64,000 bases of DNA from CBDFHB01 sp965250115 (GTDB lineage Bacteria; Acidobacteriota; Vicinamibacteria; Marinacidobacterales; SMYC01): NCBI GenBank assembly GCA_965250115.1, contig CBDFNJ010000002.1, positions 2,356,001 through 2,420,000 on the forward strand, read 5' to 3'. The notes beneath the pieces were generated by a model. It was not told the origin of the DNA. It worked only from the letters and a program-made list of their open reading frames with translations, and searched no databases. The position numbers were made by a program, and so were the translations under genes. Positions 1-8,103 of the stretch are shown here, in pieces; the stretch's first letter is position 1; each line of letters begins with the position of its first letter.

Positions 1-539
1 GCGATGTCGGTATTGCCGAGGAGGTCGTCGACGCCTTCGCGAGGATGACCACAGTCGAGTACGACGAGCCCGCCCGCGGATCGAACCATCGCGGCCGCCT
101 TCAACTGGACCTCTGGCGCCCGCGCGTCGATAAGGAGGGCCTCCGCGCGATCGAACGGGAGCTTGGCTGCATCGTCCCAGGTCAGAGGAAAGTCCACGCC
201 GAGGGGCGCCTCGAGAATCGTCCGCCTGCCGTTCTCGACGATGATGACGCTCGTCTGCGAATCGAATCCCTCACGCATCGCGACAGCAGTCGCGTCGACG
301 TTCTCGGTTCCGAGACCGTCGAGAATGAATCGGCCTACGCTGTCATCCCCCACGAGGGCGGATATGGCGGTCCGGCGACCGAAACGTGCGAGCGTGACGA
401 GCGCCGTTGGAACGGGGCCGCCTCCTGATTCGCAGATCGCCTCCGCGCGGCGCTTCTCGTCCGCCGCAGGATAGCGGTCCACGAGAACACTGATATCCCG
501 GACGACGAGCCCGATGCCGATGGCGTCCCACTCCTTCAT
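1..539 (-). CDS. PfkB-family carbohydrate kinase, 3 prime end beyond the window
   Basis: The reading frame from the ATG at 539 stays open to the window edge (179 codons, no stop). The N-terminus shows the PfkB/ribokinase plan: a first beta strand (MKEWDAIGIGLVVRDISVLV), a Gly-rich sugar-binding loop GGGPVPTALVTLARFG at residues 39-54, then ALVGDDSVGRFILDGLG at 61-77. The family phosphorylates sugars or nucleosides with ATP. The catalytic C-terminal half with the DTxGAGD motif is missing, so the substrate cannot be assigned. The gene is divergent from the radical SAM gene, with only about 18 bp between the two starts. Family is fairly secure; specificity is unknown. Confidence 0.8.
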   Translation of the reverse strand, partial: MKEWDAIGIGLVVRDISVLVDRYPAADEKRRAEAICESGGGPVPTALVTLARFGRRTAISALVGDDSVGRFILDGLGTENVDATAVAMREGFDSQTSVIIVENGRRTILEAPLGVDFPLTWDDAAKLPFDRAEALLIDARAPEVQLKAAAMVRSAGGLVVLDCGHPREGVDDLLGNTDI

Positions 540-557
540 TGGAGTAGTTTATTCCAC

Positions 558-1592
558 GTGAGGCGAAAAGGACGGGGAGCCGTCAGCAACCCCATGGGTC
601 GGTTCGAACGGTATGAATACGTCCCACTCGAAGAACGCGACCGCATCGAGACGGTGGTGAGCCCGGATGCGTCCCGCTCGATTCTCGCTCGCAACGATTC
701 ACCCGACGTGCCCTTCTCCGTCTCGATCAACCCATATCGAGGCTGCGAGCACGGCTGCGTGTACTGTTTCGCGAGGCCGACCCACGCTTACCTTGGCCTC
801 TCGCCCGGTCTCGATTTCGAGACCCGCATCTTCTCGAAACCCTGGGCGGCGGAACTGCTGCGAAAAGAATTCCTCGCGTCCCGCTACCAGTGCGAGCCCA
901 TCGCGCTGGGAGCGAATACTGACCCCTATCAACCTGTGGAAAGAGAGCTCGGTATCACCCGCAGCATTCTCGAAGTGTTCGAAGAGCACGCGCACCCGTT
1001 GAGTATCGTGACAAAATCGAATCTCGTGCTCAGAGATATCGATCTCCTCGCCTCCATGGCACGACGGAAACTGACGAGTGTCTTCGTTTCCTTGACGACG
1101 CTTCAGCCCGAGCTCGCGCGTCGCATGGAACCGAGGGCCTCGACTCCGGCAAAGCGTCTGGAAACGATCGCTCGTCTTCACGCCGCGGGGATCCCCGTGG
1201 GGGTGCTCGCGTCACCGATGATTCCCGCGCTCAACGACGCGGAGCTCGAATCGATCCTGAAAGAAGCCGCTAGCGCCGGCGCCTCGTCGGCGAGCTACAT
1301 CCTCTTGAGGTTGCCGCACGAGCTGAAGGACATCTTTCGCGAGTGGCTCGAGACCTATTACCCGACGAAAGCAACACACGTCCTGAACCTCGTCCGTGAC
1401 ACCCGGGGTGGTGCTCTCTACCGACCTCGGTTCGGGGAAAGAATGAAGGGAACCGGACCCTACGCGGAGCTTCTCGAACAACGCTTCCGCACGGCGGCTC
1501 GCAAGCACGGACTGGACCGTCCGCTGCCACCGCTGAGTACGGCGGAGTTCCGTCGTCCGCGACCTTCCGGGCAGATGTCGCTCTTCGAATAG
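558..1592 (+). CDS. PA0069-type radical SAM protein
   Basis: A 344-residue protein from GTG 558; an ATG at 594 (MGRFERYEYV) is an alternative start. NPYRGCEHGCVYC at residues 58-70 carries the CX3CX2C cluster ligands (C63, C67, C70) that bind the 4Fe-4S cluster reducing S-adenosylmethionine. The neighbourhood (INPYRGC, then CFARPTHAYLG) and length match the Rv2578c/PA0069 group, related to spore photoproduct lyase and often called DNA repair-like, though the substrate is not established. The C-terminal SGQMSLF tail is typical of this group. It probably stands as a single-gene unit, ending 12 bp from the convergent sulfatase gene. Confidence 0.88.
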   Translation: MRRKGRGAVSNPMGRFERYEYVPLEERDRIETVVSPDASRSILARNDSPDVPFSVSINPYRGCEHGCVYCFARPTHAYLGLSPGLDFETRIFSKPWAAELLRKEFLASRYQCEPIALGANTDPYQPVERELGITRSILEVFEEHAHPLSIVTKSNLVLRDIDLLASMARRKLTSVFVSLTTLQPELARRMEPRASTPAKRLETIARLHAAGIPVGVLASPMIPALNDAELESILKEAASAGASSASYILLRLPHELKDIFREWLETYYPTKATHVLNLVRDTRGGALYRPRFGERMKGTGPYAELLEQRFRTAARKHGLDRPLPPLSTAEFRRPRPSGQMSLFE

Positions 1593-1604
1593 TAAAGTCC
1601 TCGA

Positions 1605-3488
1605 TTACCGACCGACGTAGCCGAGAGCGCGGAGTCTTTCGAGAAGCTCGTCGTCGAGCGTGACGTCTTCTCCCCTCCGGAGGGCACGTAGGGCGTGAGC
1701 TCGAGCGAGATAGTCGAGGACGGCGCGTCGGCCCGAGCGCGCTTCGGCACGGACCTCCTGGAGCACGTTGCGTTTTTCCTCAGGATCGTCCTTCAAGTCG
1801 TAGAGCTCGTCATGTTGGATCTCCGAAGTATAGAGGGCGTCCACGGTGGGCGCTTCGAAGTGAGCGATGTATTTGTACCGCTCACCGCGCCAGGCGACGT
1901 CCATATACGCGGGTCGCGTCGGGAGCGGGTCCCACGTTACTTCGCTTATGACCTTGCGCGGCTCGGGGGAGGGGCCCGAAAGGTAGCGCGATAACGCCAG
2001 CCCCTCTCCTCTCGGTTCGATTCCGGCGGCCTCGAGCAGCGTCGGAAAAATGTCGGACTGGCTGACGAGCGCTCCGATGCACTCTGCCCGGTCCATCGCG
2101 GGCCACTTGATGATGAGTGGCACGTGCACCATCTCCTCATAGAGGGTCTGCCCGTGCTCCCAGAATCCATGCTCGAAGAACGCTTCCCCGTGGTCGGCAG
2201 TGACGATGATAAGAGTATTGTCGTAGAGCCCGCGATCCCGCAGCGCGTCGATGAAACGCCCGACTTCGCGATCCAGATAGGCGAGCTCTCCATCGTAGAG
2301 ATCGATCACATGGCGGATGTCTTCGTCACTGTCAGGTGGGTATTGATGCCGGACTTTTTCGAGCAGTCGTGAAGCGTCTTCCGCCCGCGACCCGAACATC
2401 GTGTTGAACTCGTCGGGGGGCCAATACGGCCAGTGGATGTCGAAGAAATGAAGAAAGAGGAACTGAGGCTGTCCTCGGCCGCGTTCGAGCATCTGGAGGG
2501 CAGCTTCGGCGAGAGCGTTAGCGCGGGTAGTGTCGTGAAACCAGTGGTAGCGGTCAAAGCCCCTCTCGAACCGAAAGCTCTGAGACAGAAGCGGTCCGGA
2601 AACGATGCCACTCGTTCGATAGCCAGCAGTCGAGAGGAGCTCTGGCAGGTACTTGAGTGAGCTGTCCGGTTTCTGCCATCGACTCACGCCGTGGATCGAG
2701 GGCGGCAGCCCCGTGAGCATCGTCATGTGGGTTGGATGCGTGAAGGAGGATGCACTGATCGCCGTCTCGAAGACTGTCGACCGGCTCGCGAGCTGGTCGA
2801 GACGCGGTGTCGTGTCGCGCTCGTAGCCGTAGGAACCGAGGTGATCGGCGCGAAGACAGTCGAGCGAAATGAGAATGAGATTCGGTCTCGTGGCCGGGAG
2901 GGGTTCGCCGCTCACGACAACTGGATTGGCCCAATAGGGGAGTATGGGCAGCGTCTCACCGCCATCGGCGGTTCGAGCCCGGGTCTCGAGAGTCAGTCGA
3001 ACCCGCGAGCCGCTCCAACGCGAGAGATCGACTTCCCGGTCGAGCCACTGATTGGGTTGACGTCGCAGCACCGAGCCTTCGAAAACAGCGGTCTCGCCCG
3101 ATTCGTCGCTCAAAAGCACCCGAAAGTCGACGTGGGCCGCTTGGACCTCGGCTCCGAGTGTCGAAACGGCGTTCGAAAAACGCATGATGGCTTTCGCGGG
3201 CAAGTCCACGTCGAAACTGAGGCGCGATGGCACGGGGGGGATGAGAGCCTGTCTCGTTTCTCGCTGGAGCGTAACTTGGCTGATGAGACGCGCATCGCCG
3301 CGTAACGAGCGGAGATGTTGTTCGTCGAAATCGCGCTCGGCCTCGGAAACGTGGTCGATGAACGTGTAGGCGTTGGGCGGGGGGGGCGGGCTACCGCAGG
3401 CCGTGAGAAGCGCGAGAGCGCCGAGAAGAAGCGAGAGCGGTCGGCCGTGTCGGACCCTTGGGCCAGGAATCGGTAGTGAGCAAATCAT
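1605..3488 (-). CDS. Sulfatase-superfamily lipoprotein with a Thr in the nucleophile position
   Basis: A 627-residue predicted lipoprotein from ATG 3488. This start places a basic N-region and LLLGALALLTAC (Cys31) in front, an excellent lipobox; the open frame runs 66 codons further upstream but that part looks non-coding. Residues 32-200 form an N-terminal all-beta-like region. The alkaline phosphatase/sulfatase core starts near residue 204 (PNLILISLDCLRADHLGSYG, metal Asp) and continues to VTADHGEAFFEHGFWEHG. The usual C/S-x-P-x-R formylglycine motif reads T-H-P-T-H at residues 250-254, so no formylglycine can form and Thr250 is the likely nucleophile. Such proteins may be phosphodiesterases or phosphotransferases rather than sulfatases. 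C-terminal residues resemble the end of other secreted sulfatases. Confidence 0.85.
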   Translation of the reverse strand: MICSLPIPGPRVRHGRPLSLLLGALALLTACGSPPPPPNAYTFIDHVSEAERDFDEQHLRSLRGDARLISQVTLQRETRQALIPPVPSRLSFDVDLPAKAIMRFSNAVSTLGAEVQAAHVDFRVLLSDESGETAVFEGSVLRRQPNQWLDREVDLSRWSGSRVRLTLETRARTADGGETLPILPYWANPVVVSGEPLPATRPNLILISLDCLRADHLGSYGYERDTTPRLDQLASRSTVFETAISASSFTHPTHMTMLTGLPPSIHGVSRWQKPDSSLKYLPELLSTAGYRTSGIVSGPLLSQSFRFERGFDRYHWFHDTTRANALAEAALQMLERGRGQPQFLFLHFFDIHWPYWPPDEFNTMFGSRAEDASRLLEKVRHQYPPDSDEDIRHVIDLYDGELAYLDREVGRFIDALRDRGLYDNTLIIVTADHGEAFFEHGFWEHGQTLYEEMVHVPLIIKWPAMDRAECIGALVSQSDIFPTLLEAAGIEPRGEGLALSRYLSGPSPEPRKVISEVTWDPLPTRPAYMDVAWRGERYKYIAHFEAPTVDALYTSEIQHDELYDLKDDPEEKRNVLQEVRAEARSGRRAVLDYLARAHALRALRRGEDVTLDDELLERLRALGYVGR

Positions 3489-3677
3489 GGCGCAGTCGCG
3501 ACCGGCCTCGATAAAGGGGCAGACCTTGATACAGAGCTCGTCGATGGCGTTGCCGGAACAGCCGAAAATCACTTCGGGATTATATCGTAGTAACACTCTG
3601 TGGCACGCTACGGTAATTTCACCCCAGCCGCCGCTTGGGCGCATCCTAATCAAAGGATTTAAAGCGGTTTCCTGCGC

Positions 3678-3692
3678 TGGCACCATTCTTGC
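3678..3692 (+). promoter_or_regulatory. Candidate sigma-54 (-24/-12) promoter
   Basis: TGGCAC, five bases, TTGC: the GG and GC doublets are separated by exactly ten bases as in RpoN promoters (consensus TGGCAC-N5-TTGC). Transcription would start near 3704, about 90 bp ahead of the secreted-protein gene at 3793. No enhancer-binding regulator is encoded in the window. Consensus and spacing are seen directly; function is inferred. Confidence 0.55.
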
Positions 3693-3756
3693 TCCTTAAG
3701 AAGGCAATCGATCCCGGCACAACTTAATAGCTCCTGTCCCAGGCATAAAACGAACG

Positions 3757-3775
3757 CCGGAAGTCCACCTTCCGG
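3757..3775 (+). promoter_or_regulatory. Small hairpin in the leader of the 3793 gene
   Basis: CCGGAAG and CTTCCGG form a perfect 7-bp stem with a 5-base loop (TCCAC), ending 17 bases before the ATG and just upstream of the GGGGAG ribosome-binding site. It lies inside the predicted sigma-54 transcript leader. It could stabilise the mRNA or modulate initiation; nothing in the sequence says which. Confidence 0.35.
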
Positions 3776-3792
3776 AGATTGGGGAGCTTGAC

Positions 3793-4296
3793 ATGAAGAG
3801 AACCGCCCGCCGCCTTCCGGTCTCACTCGTCGCTTTTGCGCTCGTATTCGCTTTCGCTTCGTCGACACGAGCGGCCGAGAAGCGGGTGAAGCTGACGCGA
3901 AGTATCTATGTGCCCGTGGAGTTCGAGCTTTGCGAGCACCTTAACAACGGGGTCCTCTATGAGGGCGATCGGGCTTTGATCATGCTCCCCGCGAAGCGCA
4001 TCTTTCAGTTCACATACTATCCGGATCTCGAGCGGATCGTTCCCGTGCGGAGCGACGTGCGGGTCGAGGGCCTTCGAGATAGTGGTGAGGAATTTGTCGG
4101 CAAGCTCGCCGTCACGCCGTGGGGCATCTTTACGGCCAACGACAGTGTCGAGCTCGACATGGAAAAGCAGCTGGCGCGACTACGCTACAAGATCGACGTC
4201 CGATACGAGCCGGTCGACATGCGCCTTCGGTGCAGCGGCAGCTGTGAGCGGACTCCCGCGGTCCAAACCGCGGATGCCGGGACGGGAGTGCGATGA
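3793..4296 (+). CDS. Secreted protein of unknown function
   Basis: A 167-residue protein. Residues 1-27 are a classical signal peptide (MKRTARRLPVSLVAFALVFA, then AxA-type cleavage after SSTRAA), so the product is exported. The mature part is predicted mostly beta (VKLTRSIYVPVEFELCEHLNN) with two Cys near the C-terminus (LRCSGSC), which may form a disulfide. I recognise no family. It starts after GGGGAG at good spacing and heads a run with the Yip1-domain and DUF2752 proteins (17-bp gap, then a 4-bp overlap), so a shared envelope role is plausible. A sigma-54-type promoter lies upstream. Confidence 0.75.
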   Translation: MKRTARRLPVSLVAFALVFAFASSTRAAEKRVKLTRSIYVPVEFELCEHLNNGVLYEGDRALIMLPAKRIFQFTYYPDLERIVPVRSDVRVEGLRDSGEEFVGKLAVTPWGIFTANDSVELDMEKQLARLRYKIDVRYEPVDMRLRCSGSCERTPAVQTADAGTGVR

Positions 4297-4313
4297 TCCG
4301 ATAGAATGGCGGG

Positions 4314-5066
4314 GTGAGCACGACACCGCCGTCGCCGCCTTCGCCACCACCGTCGCCCTATACGCCCCCGTCCGCGATCGGGCCCCCGGCGCCACCCCAG
4401 GGGGAATCGAGGATCCCTTGGGAGGAGCGCGACCGGCTCGGCATCATCGAGGCGCTGGTCCAGACCATCCGCCTTCTGGTCACGGACCCGTCGAATGCTT
4501 TTTCCCGGCTCCGGCGAGACGGGGACATCACGAGCCCGATCCTCTTCGGGATCATACTGGGCTGGCTGAGCGTTTTCTTCGCGCAGATTTGGCAGCTCAT
4601 CTTCGGTAGCGCCTTCAGCAGCCTGTTCGGAAGCCTCGAAGGATTCGAATCTTTCGGGCAACAGCCGGGCGTCGCTGCCGTCTTGGTAACCCTGGTCATC
4701 ACGCCGATCTTCGTCGTGATCGCCATGTTCCTAGGCGCGGGCATCTATCACCTGTGCCTGATGGTAGTCGGCGCAACCGAGAGCTCGCCTACCGGTTTCG
4801 AGGGGACGCTGAAGGTCTATGCCTACTCGCAGATCGCGGGCCTCGCGACCGTCCTGCCCCTGCTGGGAAGCTTCGTTTACCTCATCTGGGCAATCGTACT
4901 GGCGGTTGTCGGATACTCGACCGTACATCGAACGACCACGGGCAAGGCTCTGATCGCGGTCCTGATACCATTGCTCCTGTGTTGTGCCTGCGTCATAGTC
5001 GTGGCGATCTTTTTCGGCGCGATGCTGAGCGCCATCATCGCGGGTGTGGCTCAGTCGGGAATATGA
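4314..5066 (+). CDS. Yip1-domain membrane protein
   Basis: A 250-residue protein from GTG 4314. The first 35 residues are Pro/Ser-rich and cytosolic (STTPPSPPSPPPSPYTPPSA), followed by WEERDRLGIIEALVQTIRLL and about five hydrophobic segments (near 75-95, 125-150, 170-190, 195-215, 220-245). A soluble Pro-rich leader, an amphipathic 'fxrLrrdGDitsPilFgii' segment and a five-helix bundle are the arrangement of bacterial Yip1/YIF1-domain proteins, whose function in bacteria is unknown. Its stop overlaps the start of the DUF2752 gene (ATGA), so the two are probably translationally coupled. Confidence 0.8.
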   Translation: MSTTPPSPPSPPPSPYTPPSAIGPPAPPQGESRIPWEERDRLGIIEALVQTIRLLVTDPSNAFSRLRRDGDITSPILFGIILGWLSVFFAQIWQLIFGSAFSSLFGSLEGFESFGQQPGVAAVLVTLVITPIFVVIAMFLGAGIYHLCLMVVGATESSPTGFEGTLKVYAYSQIAGLATVLPLLGSFVYLIWAIVLAVVGYSTVHRTTTGKALIAVLIPLLLCCACVIVVAIFFGAMLSAIIAGVAQSGI

Positions 5067-5440
5067 ATCGCCAAATGGCCCTTTGGTTGGGCGGGGTTTC
5101 GGTGGCCCTGATCGCGCTCTCACCGCTCGCCCCTCGTCTTGCCGACGGCCTGTGGTCGTGTTTGTTCAAGAGCCTCACCGGGCTCGCCTGTCCGACCTGC
5201 GGAACCGGCCGGGCCGCCCTTGCCCTGGCGCGTCTCGACGTGGTCGAGGCGCTCGCACGCTACCCCTTGCCGACCTTGGGATGGATCGTCGTCATCGGCG
5301 GGGGACTCGTCTCCCTGGGCATGGCGCTGCTCGGACGGACGCCTCCAGCGATTCCGACTCGACTCCCGATCTGGGCTCGGGTTTCCGCGCTCGCGGCCCT
5401 GGTTCTGAACTGGGCCTACTCGATCGCGACCGGCGTCTGA
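5063..5440 (+). CDS. DUF2752 membrane protein
   Basis: A 125-residue protein starting at ATG 5063, inside the ATGA overlap with the Yip1-domain gene. Three hydrophobic segments are visible: residues 5-25 (ALWLGGVSVALIALSPLAP), about 70-95 and about 105-122. Between the first two sits GLACPTCGTGRA, the CPxCGxxRA signature of DUF2752; its two Cys could bind metal or form a disulfide. The biochemical role of the family is unknown. Position downstream of a secreted protein and a Yip1 protein suggests a membrane-associated unit. Confidence 0.85.
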   Translation: MNRQMALWLGGVSVALIALSPLAPRLADGLWSCLFKSLTGLACPTCGTGRAALALARLDVVEALARYPLPTLGWIVVIGGGLVSLGMALLGRTPPAIPTRLPIWARVSALAALVLNWAYSIATGV

Positions 5441-5565
5441 CGGGAAAAGCGAGCCGCGCCGTCATCATTTCGGGCGAACCCGACGGTGGCCCTTCGGTAC
5501 GAGGGACTAGTCGACTTTCGACAAGTGCTGCGCGAGATGAGCTCGGATGGAGTCGTCCATCCCCT

Positions 5566-6651
5566 GCCTTGGTGCACAACTCGCGATTCTCGGTCCACAA
5601 TTGTCCTGTACTCACGGATTCGAGGTTCCCCATGAGCATTTTCAAACGCACTCAGCGGAAGTATGTGAAGAAGGCCTATCGCGTGAGGAATTGGCGTGAA
5701 TATGAGGCGGGTCTACGCAACCGTGGGAGCCTGACCGTCTGGATCTCGCTCACCGCCGGCAAGCTTGTGAACTGGGACGCGCCCCGGCCGAGGAGGAGGA
5801 AACCGGGCCGTCAACGCAAGTACTCGAACCACGCCATCGAGACGGCTGTCACCCTGGGCATGGTGTTTCATCTGTCATCTAGGCAGAGCGAGGGATTGCT
5901 GCGATCGTTGTTCGCTCTGATGAAGCTAGACAATGATGTGCCCGATCACACCACGATTTCGAGGCGCAAGGCGAAGTTGGGTAAGGTCCCCTTCTACCAA
6001 GACAAGCAGAAGACGCCGTTGCACACCTTGATCGACAGCAGCGGTCTCGCTGTCCACGCCGGCCAGCTGCGCAGAGCACCAAAGAGCAGGGACTATCGCA
6101 AGCTCCATCTGTGTGTCGACGAGCAGACTGGCGAAGTCGTCGCCGGCGAGCTGACGAGCAAAAGAGCCCGCGATTCATCGCGGGTTGCATCGCTTGTCGG
6201 ACAGATCGACAGTCCCATCTCATCGGCCAGAGCTGACACCGCATACGACGCCAGCGGCGTCTATGAGGCGATCGAGAATCACAGCGCTCATCGCTCGCCG
6301 AGGGTGCTGATACCGCCGCGCAAGGGCGCCCAGCTCGCATCGGGGCCGGCGAGCAGCCGACAGCGCAATCGCAACATTGCAGCGCAAGCTCGGCTCGGCA
6401 AACGAAAGTGGCACACAGAATCGGGCTACAGCAACCGGAGCAAAGTCGAGACAACGTTCCATCGCTACAAGGCTATCGTGGGCTCAGCGATGCGAGCGAG
6501 AGGGTTGGCGGCACAGAGAGTCGAGGCAAGGATCGGGTGCAAGATTCTGAACACCGTGACGGCGCTCGGGATGCCTGATAGCGAGATGATCGGATGATGG
6601 GAGTCGGGGCCAAGCGAGCTATCGGCCTCTATCGGAGTTGTGCACCAAGGC
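5566..6651 (+). mobile_element. IS5-family insertion sequence, complete
   Basis: A 1086-bp element bounded by perfect 17-bp inverted repeats, GCCTTGGTGCACAACTC at 5566-5582 and its complement at 6635-6651. It carries one transposase gene. I could not find a target-site duplication at these ends, so either the ends are slightly longer than scored or flanking sequence has changed since insertion. It sits between the DUF2752 gene and a polysaccharide export gene and interrupts no recognisable gene. Confidence 0.85.
5632..6597 (+). CDS. IS5-family DDE transposase
   Basis: A 321-residue transposase from ATG 5632. The N-terminal part has the IS5 signature region (YRVRNWREYEAGLRNRGSL, then RKPGRQRKYSNHAIETAVTL and HLSSRQSEGLLRSLFALM), followed by PDHTTISRR. 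First catalytic Asp is in HTLIDSSGLAVH, second in ARADTAYDASGVYEAI, and the Glu is in SGYSNRSKVETTFHRYKAIV. All three DDE acids are visible and there is no frameshift, so the enzyme may be active. The open frame extends upstream of 5632, but that part lies outside the inverted repeat and is not conserved-looking. Confidence 0.9.
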   Translation: MSIFKRTQRKYVKKAYRVRNWREYEAGLRNRGSLTVWISLTAGKLVNWDAPRPRRRKPGRQRKYSNHAIETAVTLGMVFHLSSRQSEGLLRSLFALMKLDNDVPDHTTISRRKAKLGKVPFYQDKQKTPLHTLIDSSGLAVHAGQLRRAPKSRDYRKLHLCVDEQTGEVVAGELTSKRARDSSRVASLVGQIDSPISSARADTAYDASGVYEAIENHSAHRSPRVLIPPRKGAQLASGPASSRQRNRNIAAQARLGKRKWHTESGYSNRSKVETTFHRYKAIVGSAMRARGLAAQRVEARIGCKILNTVTALGMPDSEMIG

Positions 6652-6728
6652 AATCGTTCGGCGGCTCTTGAGCCAAAGCCGGAGTCGCGAGAGTGAACCC
6701 CATCATAGTTGCCATGGCATACCGCATC

Positions 6729-7328
6729 TCATGGAACGACGATGGTATCTCCGGGCTGAAGAACCAAGTTCCCCCTTAGCTGCCTCTTGCCAACCAGTTC
6801 ATCGTAGTTGAAGGGAAAGTGGATGAGCTGACCACCCACGTCGCGAATGACGAAGATTTGGTTCAACTTCGCAAACTCCTGAAATCCTCCCGCGCGCGCT
6901 AGTGCCTGGACGACCCGGATAGGGCTAGTGTAGGGGAATGCCCCTTGTTGTGCGACCTTCCCCAGGACGAAGAACCGTGCGCTGTTCGGCTCCTCGATCG
7001 CGACCGTCACCCGAGCGAGATCCACGAAGTGTCCGATTCGTTCCTCGAGCTTCGTGCTCAAGGCTGAAGGCGTCTGTCCCGCCACTGGAACGTCGCCCAC
7101 GAAGGGGATCGTGATCTTCCCGTCGTAGCGGACGAAAAACGAGCCGCTGAAATCGGCTTCCTTCCAGGTGATGATGCGAAGGACGTCCCCGGCGCCGATC
7201 CGGTAGTCGGTGGGGAGGCGATTCGGGTCCCGCGACGGAGCGGGCCGATTGGCCGTCTGGGTGGTTGAAGGCGTTGCCATCGCGAGATGGGCGCCGCACA
7301 GAAACACAACGAGAGCGCAATATCTCAT
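6729..7328 (-). CDS. Polysaccharide biosynthesis/export (Wza/BexD-type) protein
   Basis: A 199-residue protein. ATG 7328 is preferred because it puts a signal peptide first (MRYCALVVFLCGAHLAMA). The mature part begins with YRIGAGDVLRIITWKEADFSG, the Poly_export domain, then a SLBB-like domain with FFVLGKVAQQGAFPYTSPIRVVQALARAGGF, and ends LVLQPGDTIVVP. Proteins of this family form the outer-membrane/periplasmic channel for capsule or exopolysaccharide. It is short, with a single SLBB repeat. No Cys lipobox is evident. A polysaccharide deacetylase and a YdcF-like gene next to it fit an exopolysaccharide context, but glycosyltransferases and a Wzc kinase are absent. Confidence 0.88.
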   Translation of the reverse strand: MRYCALVVFLCGAHLAMATPSTTQTANRPAPSRDPNRLPTDYRIGAGDVLRIITWKEADFSGSFFVRYDGKITIPFVGDVPVAGQTPSALSTKLEERIGHFVDLARVTVAIEEPNSARFFVLGKVAQQGAFPYTSPIRVVQALARAGGFQEFAKLNQIFVIRDVGGQLIHFPFNYDELVGKRQLRGNLVLQPGDTIVVP

Positions 7329-7498
7329 GATGTTTACGCAATAACTCCAAGCCGTCGGGGAGTCTCCACGACAAAACATCGGCGGGGCTCTCCGAGGTAG
7401 AGGCCACCCGCCGTGCTCCGTGGAGTAACTAATGTCCCACTCCTCGAAGCCCCGGTTGGGAAGGGGTAATCCGCGAGCTTATATCAGGAAATGGCCCC

Positions 7499-8062
7499 TC
7501 ACGCAAGCCTTCGATGGCCTCGGAGGCGGCTCGTGACGGCGACGCCCCGGTAGACGAAGAGTTTGACGGCCTCCAGGGCCCCGAAACGGTCGGCTTCCTC
7601 ATCGCCTCCTTCCGCCGAGGCGATGGGAACGAGCTCGACGTTTTTCGAAATGAAAACCCTTAGTGCGACGAGGCAGCGGGGGAGATGCGCGCGTGACGAG
7701 ACGACGAGGAGCTTCCGAGGGCCGTCCCTCTCGATTACCTGAGCGAGGCCGCGCGCCTCCGTGAGCGTGCCGAGCCGGCCGATCGCGACCCGATCGCAAC
7801 GTGTCGCCTCGGGTTCCACATTGACGAAGAAGTGCCGTTGCCGCTGCGGGGTCCCCTCGACCATCTCGACGAGACCGCCGTCGCTCTCGAGTTCGAGGGC
7901 TTCAAAGCGACGCCACTCGAACCGTCCCACGCTCAGGATCAGCCGAGGTGCCCACCCTTCCCGGTAGAGGCGGAGGCCCGAGCGTTTGCGCCCCTCGCGT
8001 CCCGCAAAGACGAAAATCGCCTCCGCTCGCTCAGGCTCCCGGCTGATGTCTAGAAAAGGCAT
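7499..8062 (-). CDS. YdcF/DUF218-family protein
   Basis: A 187-residue protein; ATG 8062 (MPFLDISREPERAEAIFVFAG) is chosen over an in-frame start 54 bp upstream, which would overlap the promoter region of the divergent deacetylase. The pattern AIFVFAGREGRKRSGLRLYREG followed by LILSVGRFEWRR and a later VVSSRAHLPRCLVALR is the DUF218 arrangement, seen in YdcF and SanA-like proteins thought to act on envelope polysaccharide precursors. The family activity is poorly known. It is transcribed divergently from the deacetylase gene, 41 bp apart. Confidence 0.75.
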   Translation of the reverse strand: MPFLDISREPERAEAIFVFAGREGRKRSGLRLYREGWAPRLILSVGRFEWRRFEALELESDGGLVEMVEGTPQRQRHFFVNVEPEATRCDRVAIGRLGTLTEARGLAQVIERDGPRKLLVVSSRAHLPRCLVALRVFISKNVELVPIASAEGGDEEADRFGALEAVKLFVYRGVAVTSRLRGHRRLA

Positions 8063-8103
8063 GGATGCTGTAGGATGATATCCCGAGTTTAAGTGCCTGA
8101 AAG

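Noticed and set aside
3579..3584. TATAAT on the minus strand ahead of the first sulfatase
   Set aside because: A -10-like hexamer without an acceptable -35 at 16-18 bp. Not reported as a promoter.
3489..3686. N-terminal extension of the first sulfatase gene to 3686
   Set aside because: The open frame continues, but the lipoprotein signal begins at ATG 3488 and the extension has no family similarity or suitable ribosome-binding site.
5441..5565. Short frame reading FARNDDGAARFS after DUF2752
   Set aside because: Looks like a dispersed intergenic repeat fragment rather than a gene; only one copy in the window, so not listed as a repeat.
5561..6656. Target-site duplication of the IS5 element
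   Set aside because: No matching 3- or 4-bp repeat next to the 17-bp inverted repeats.
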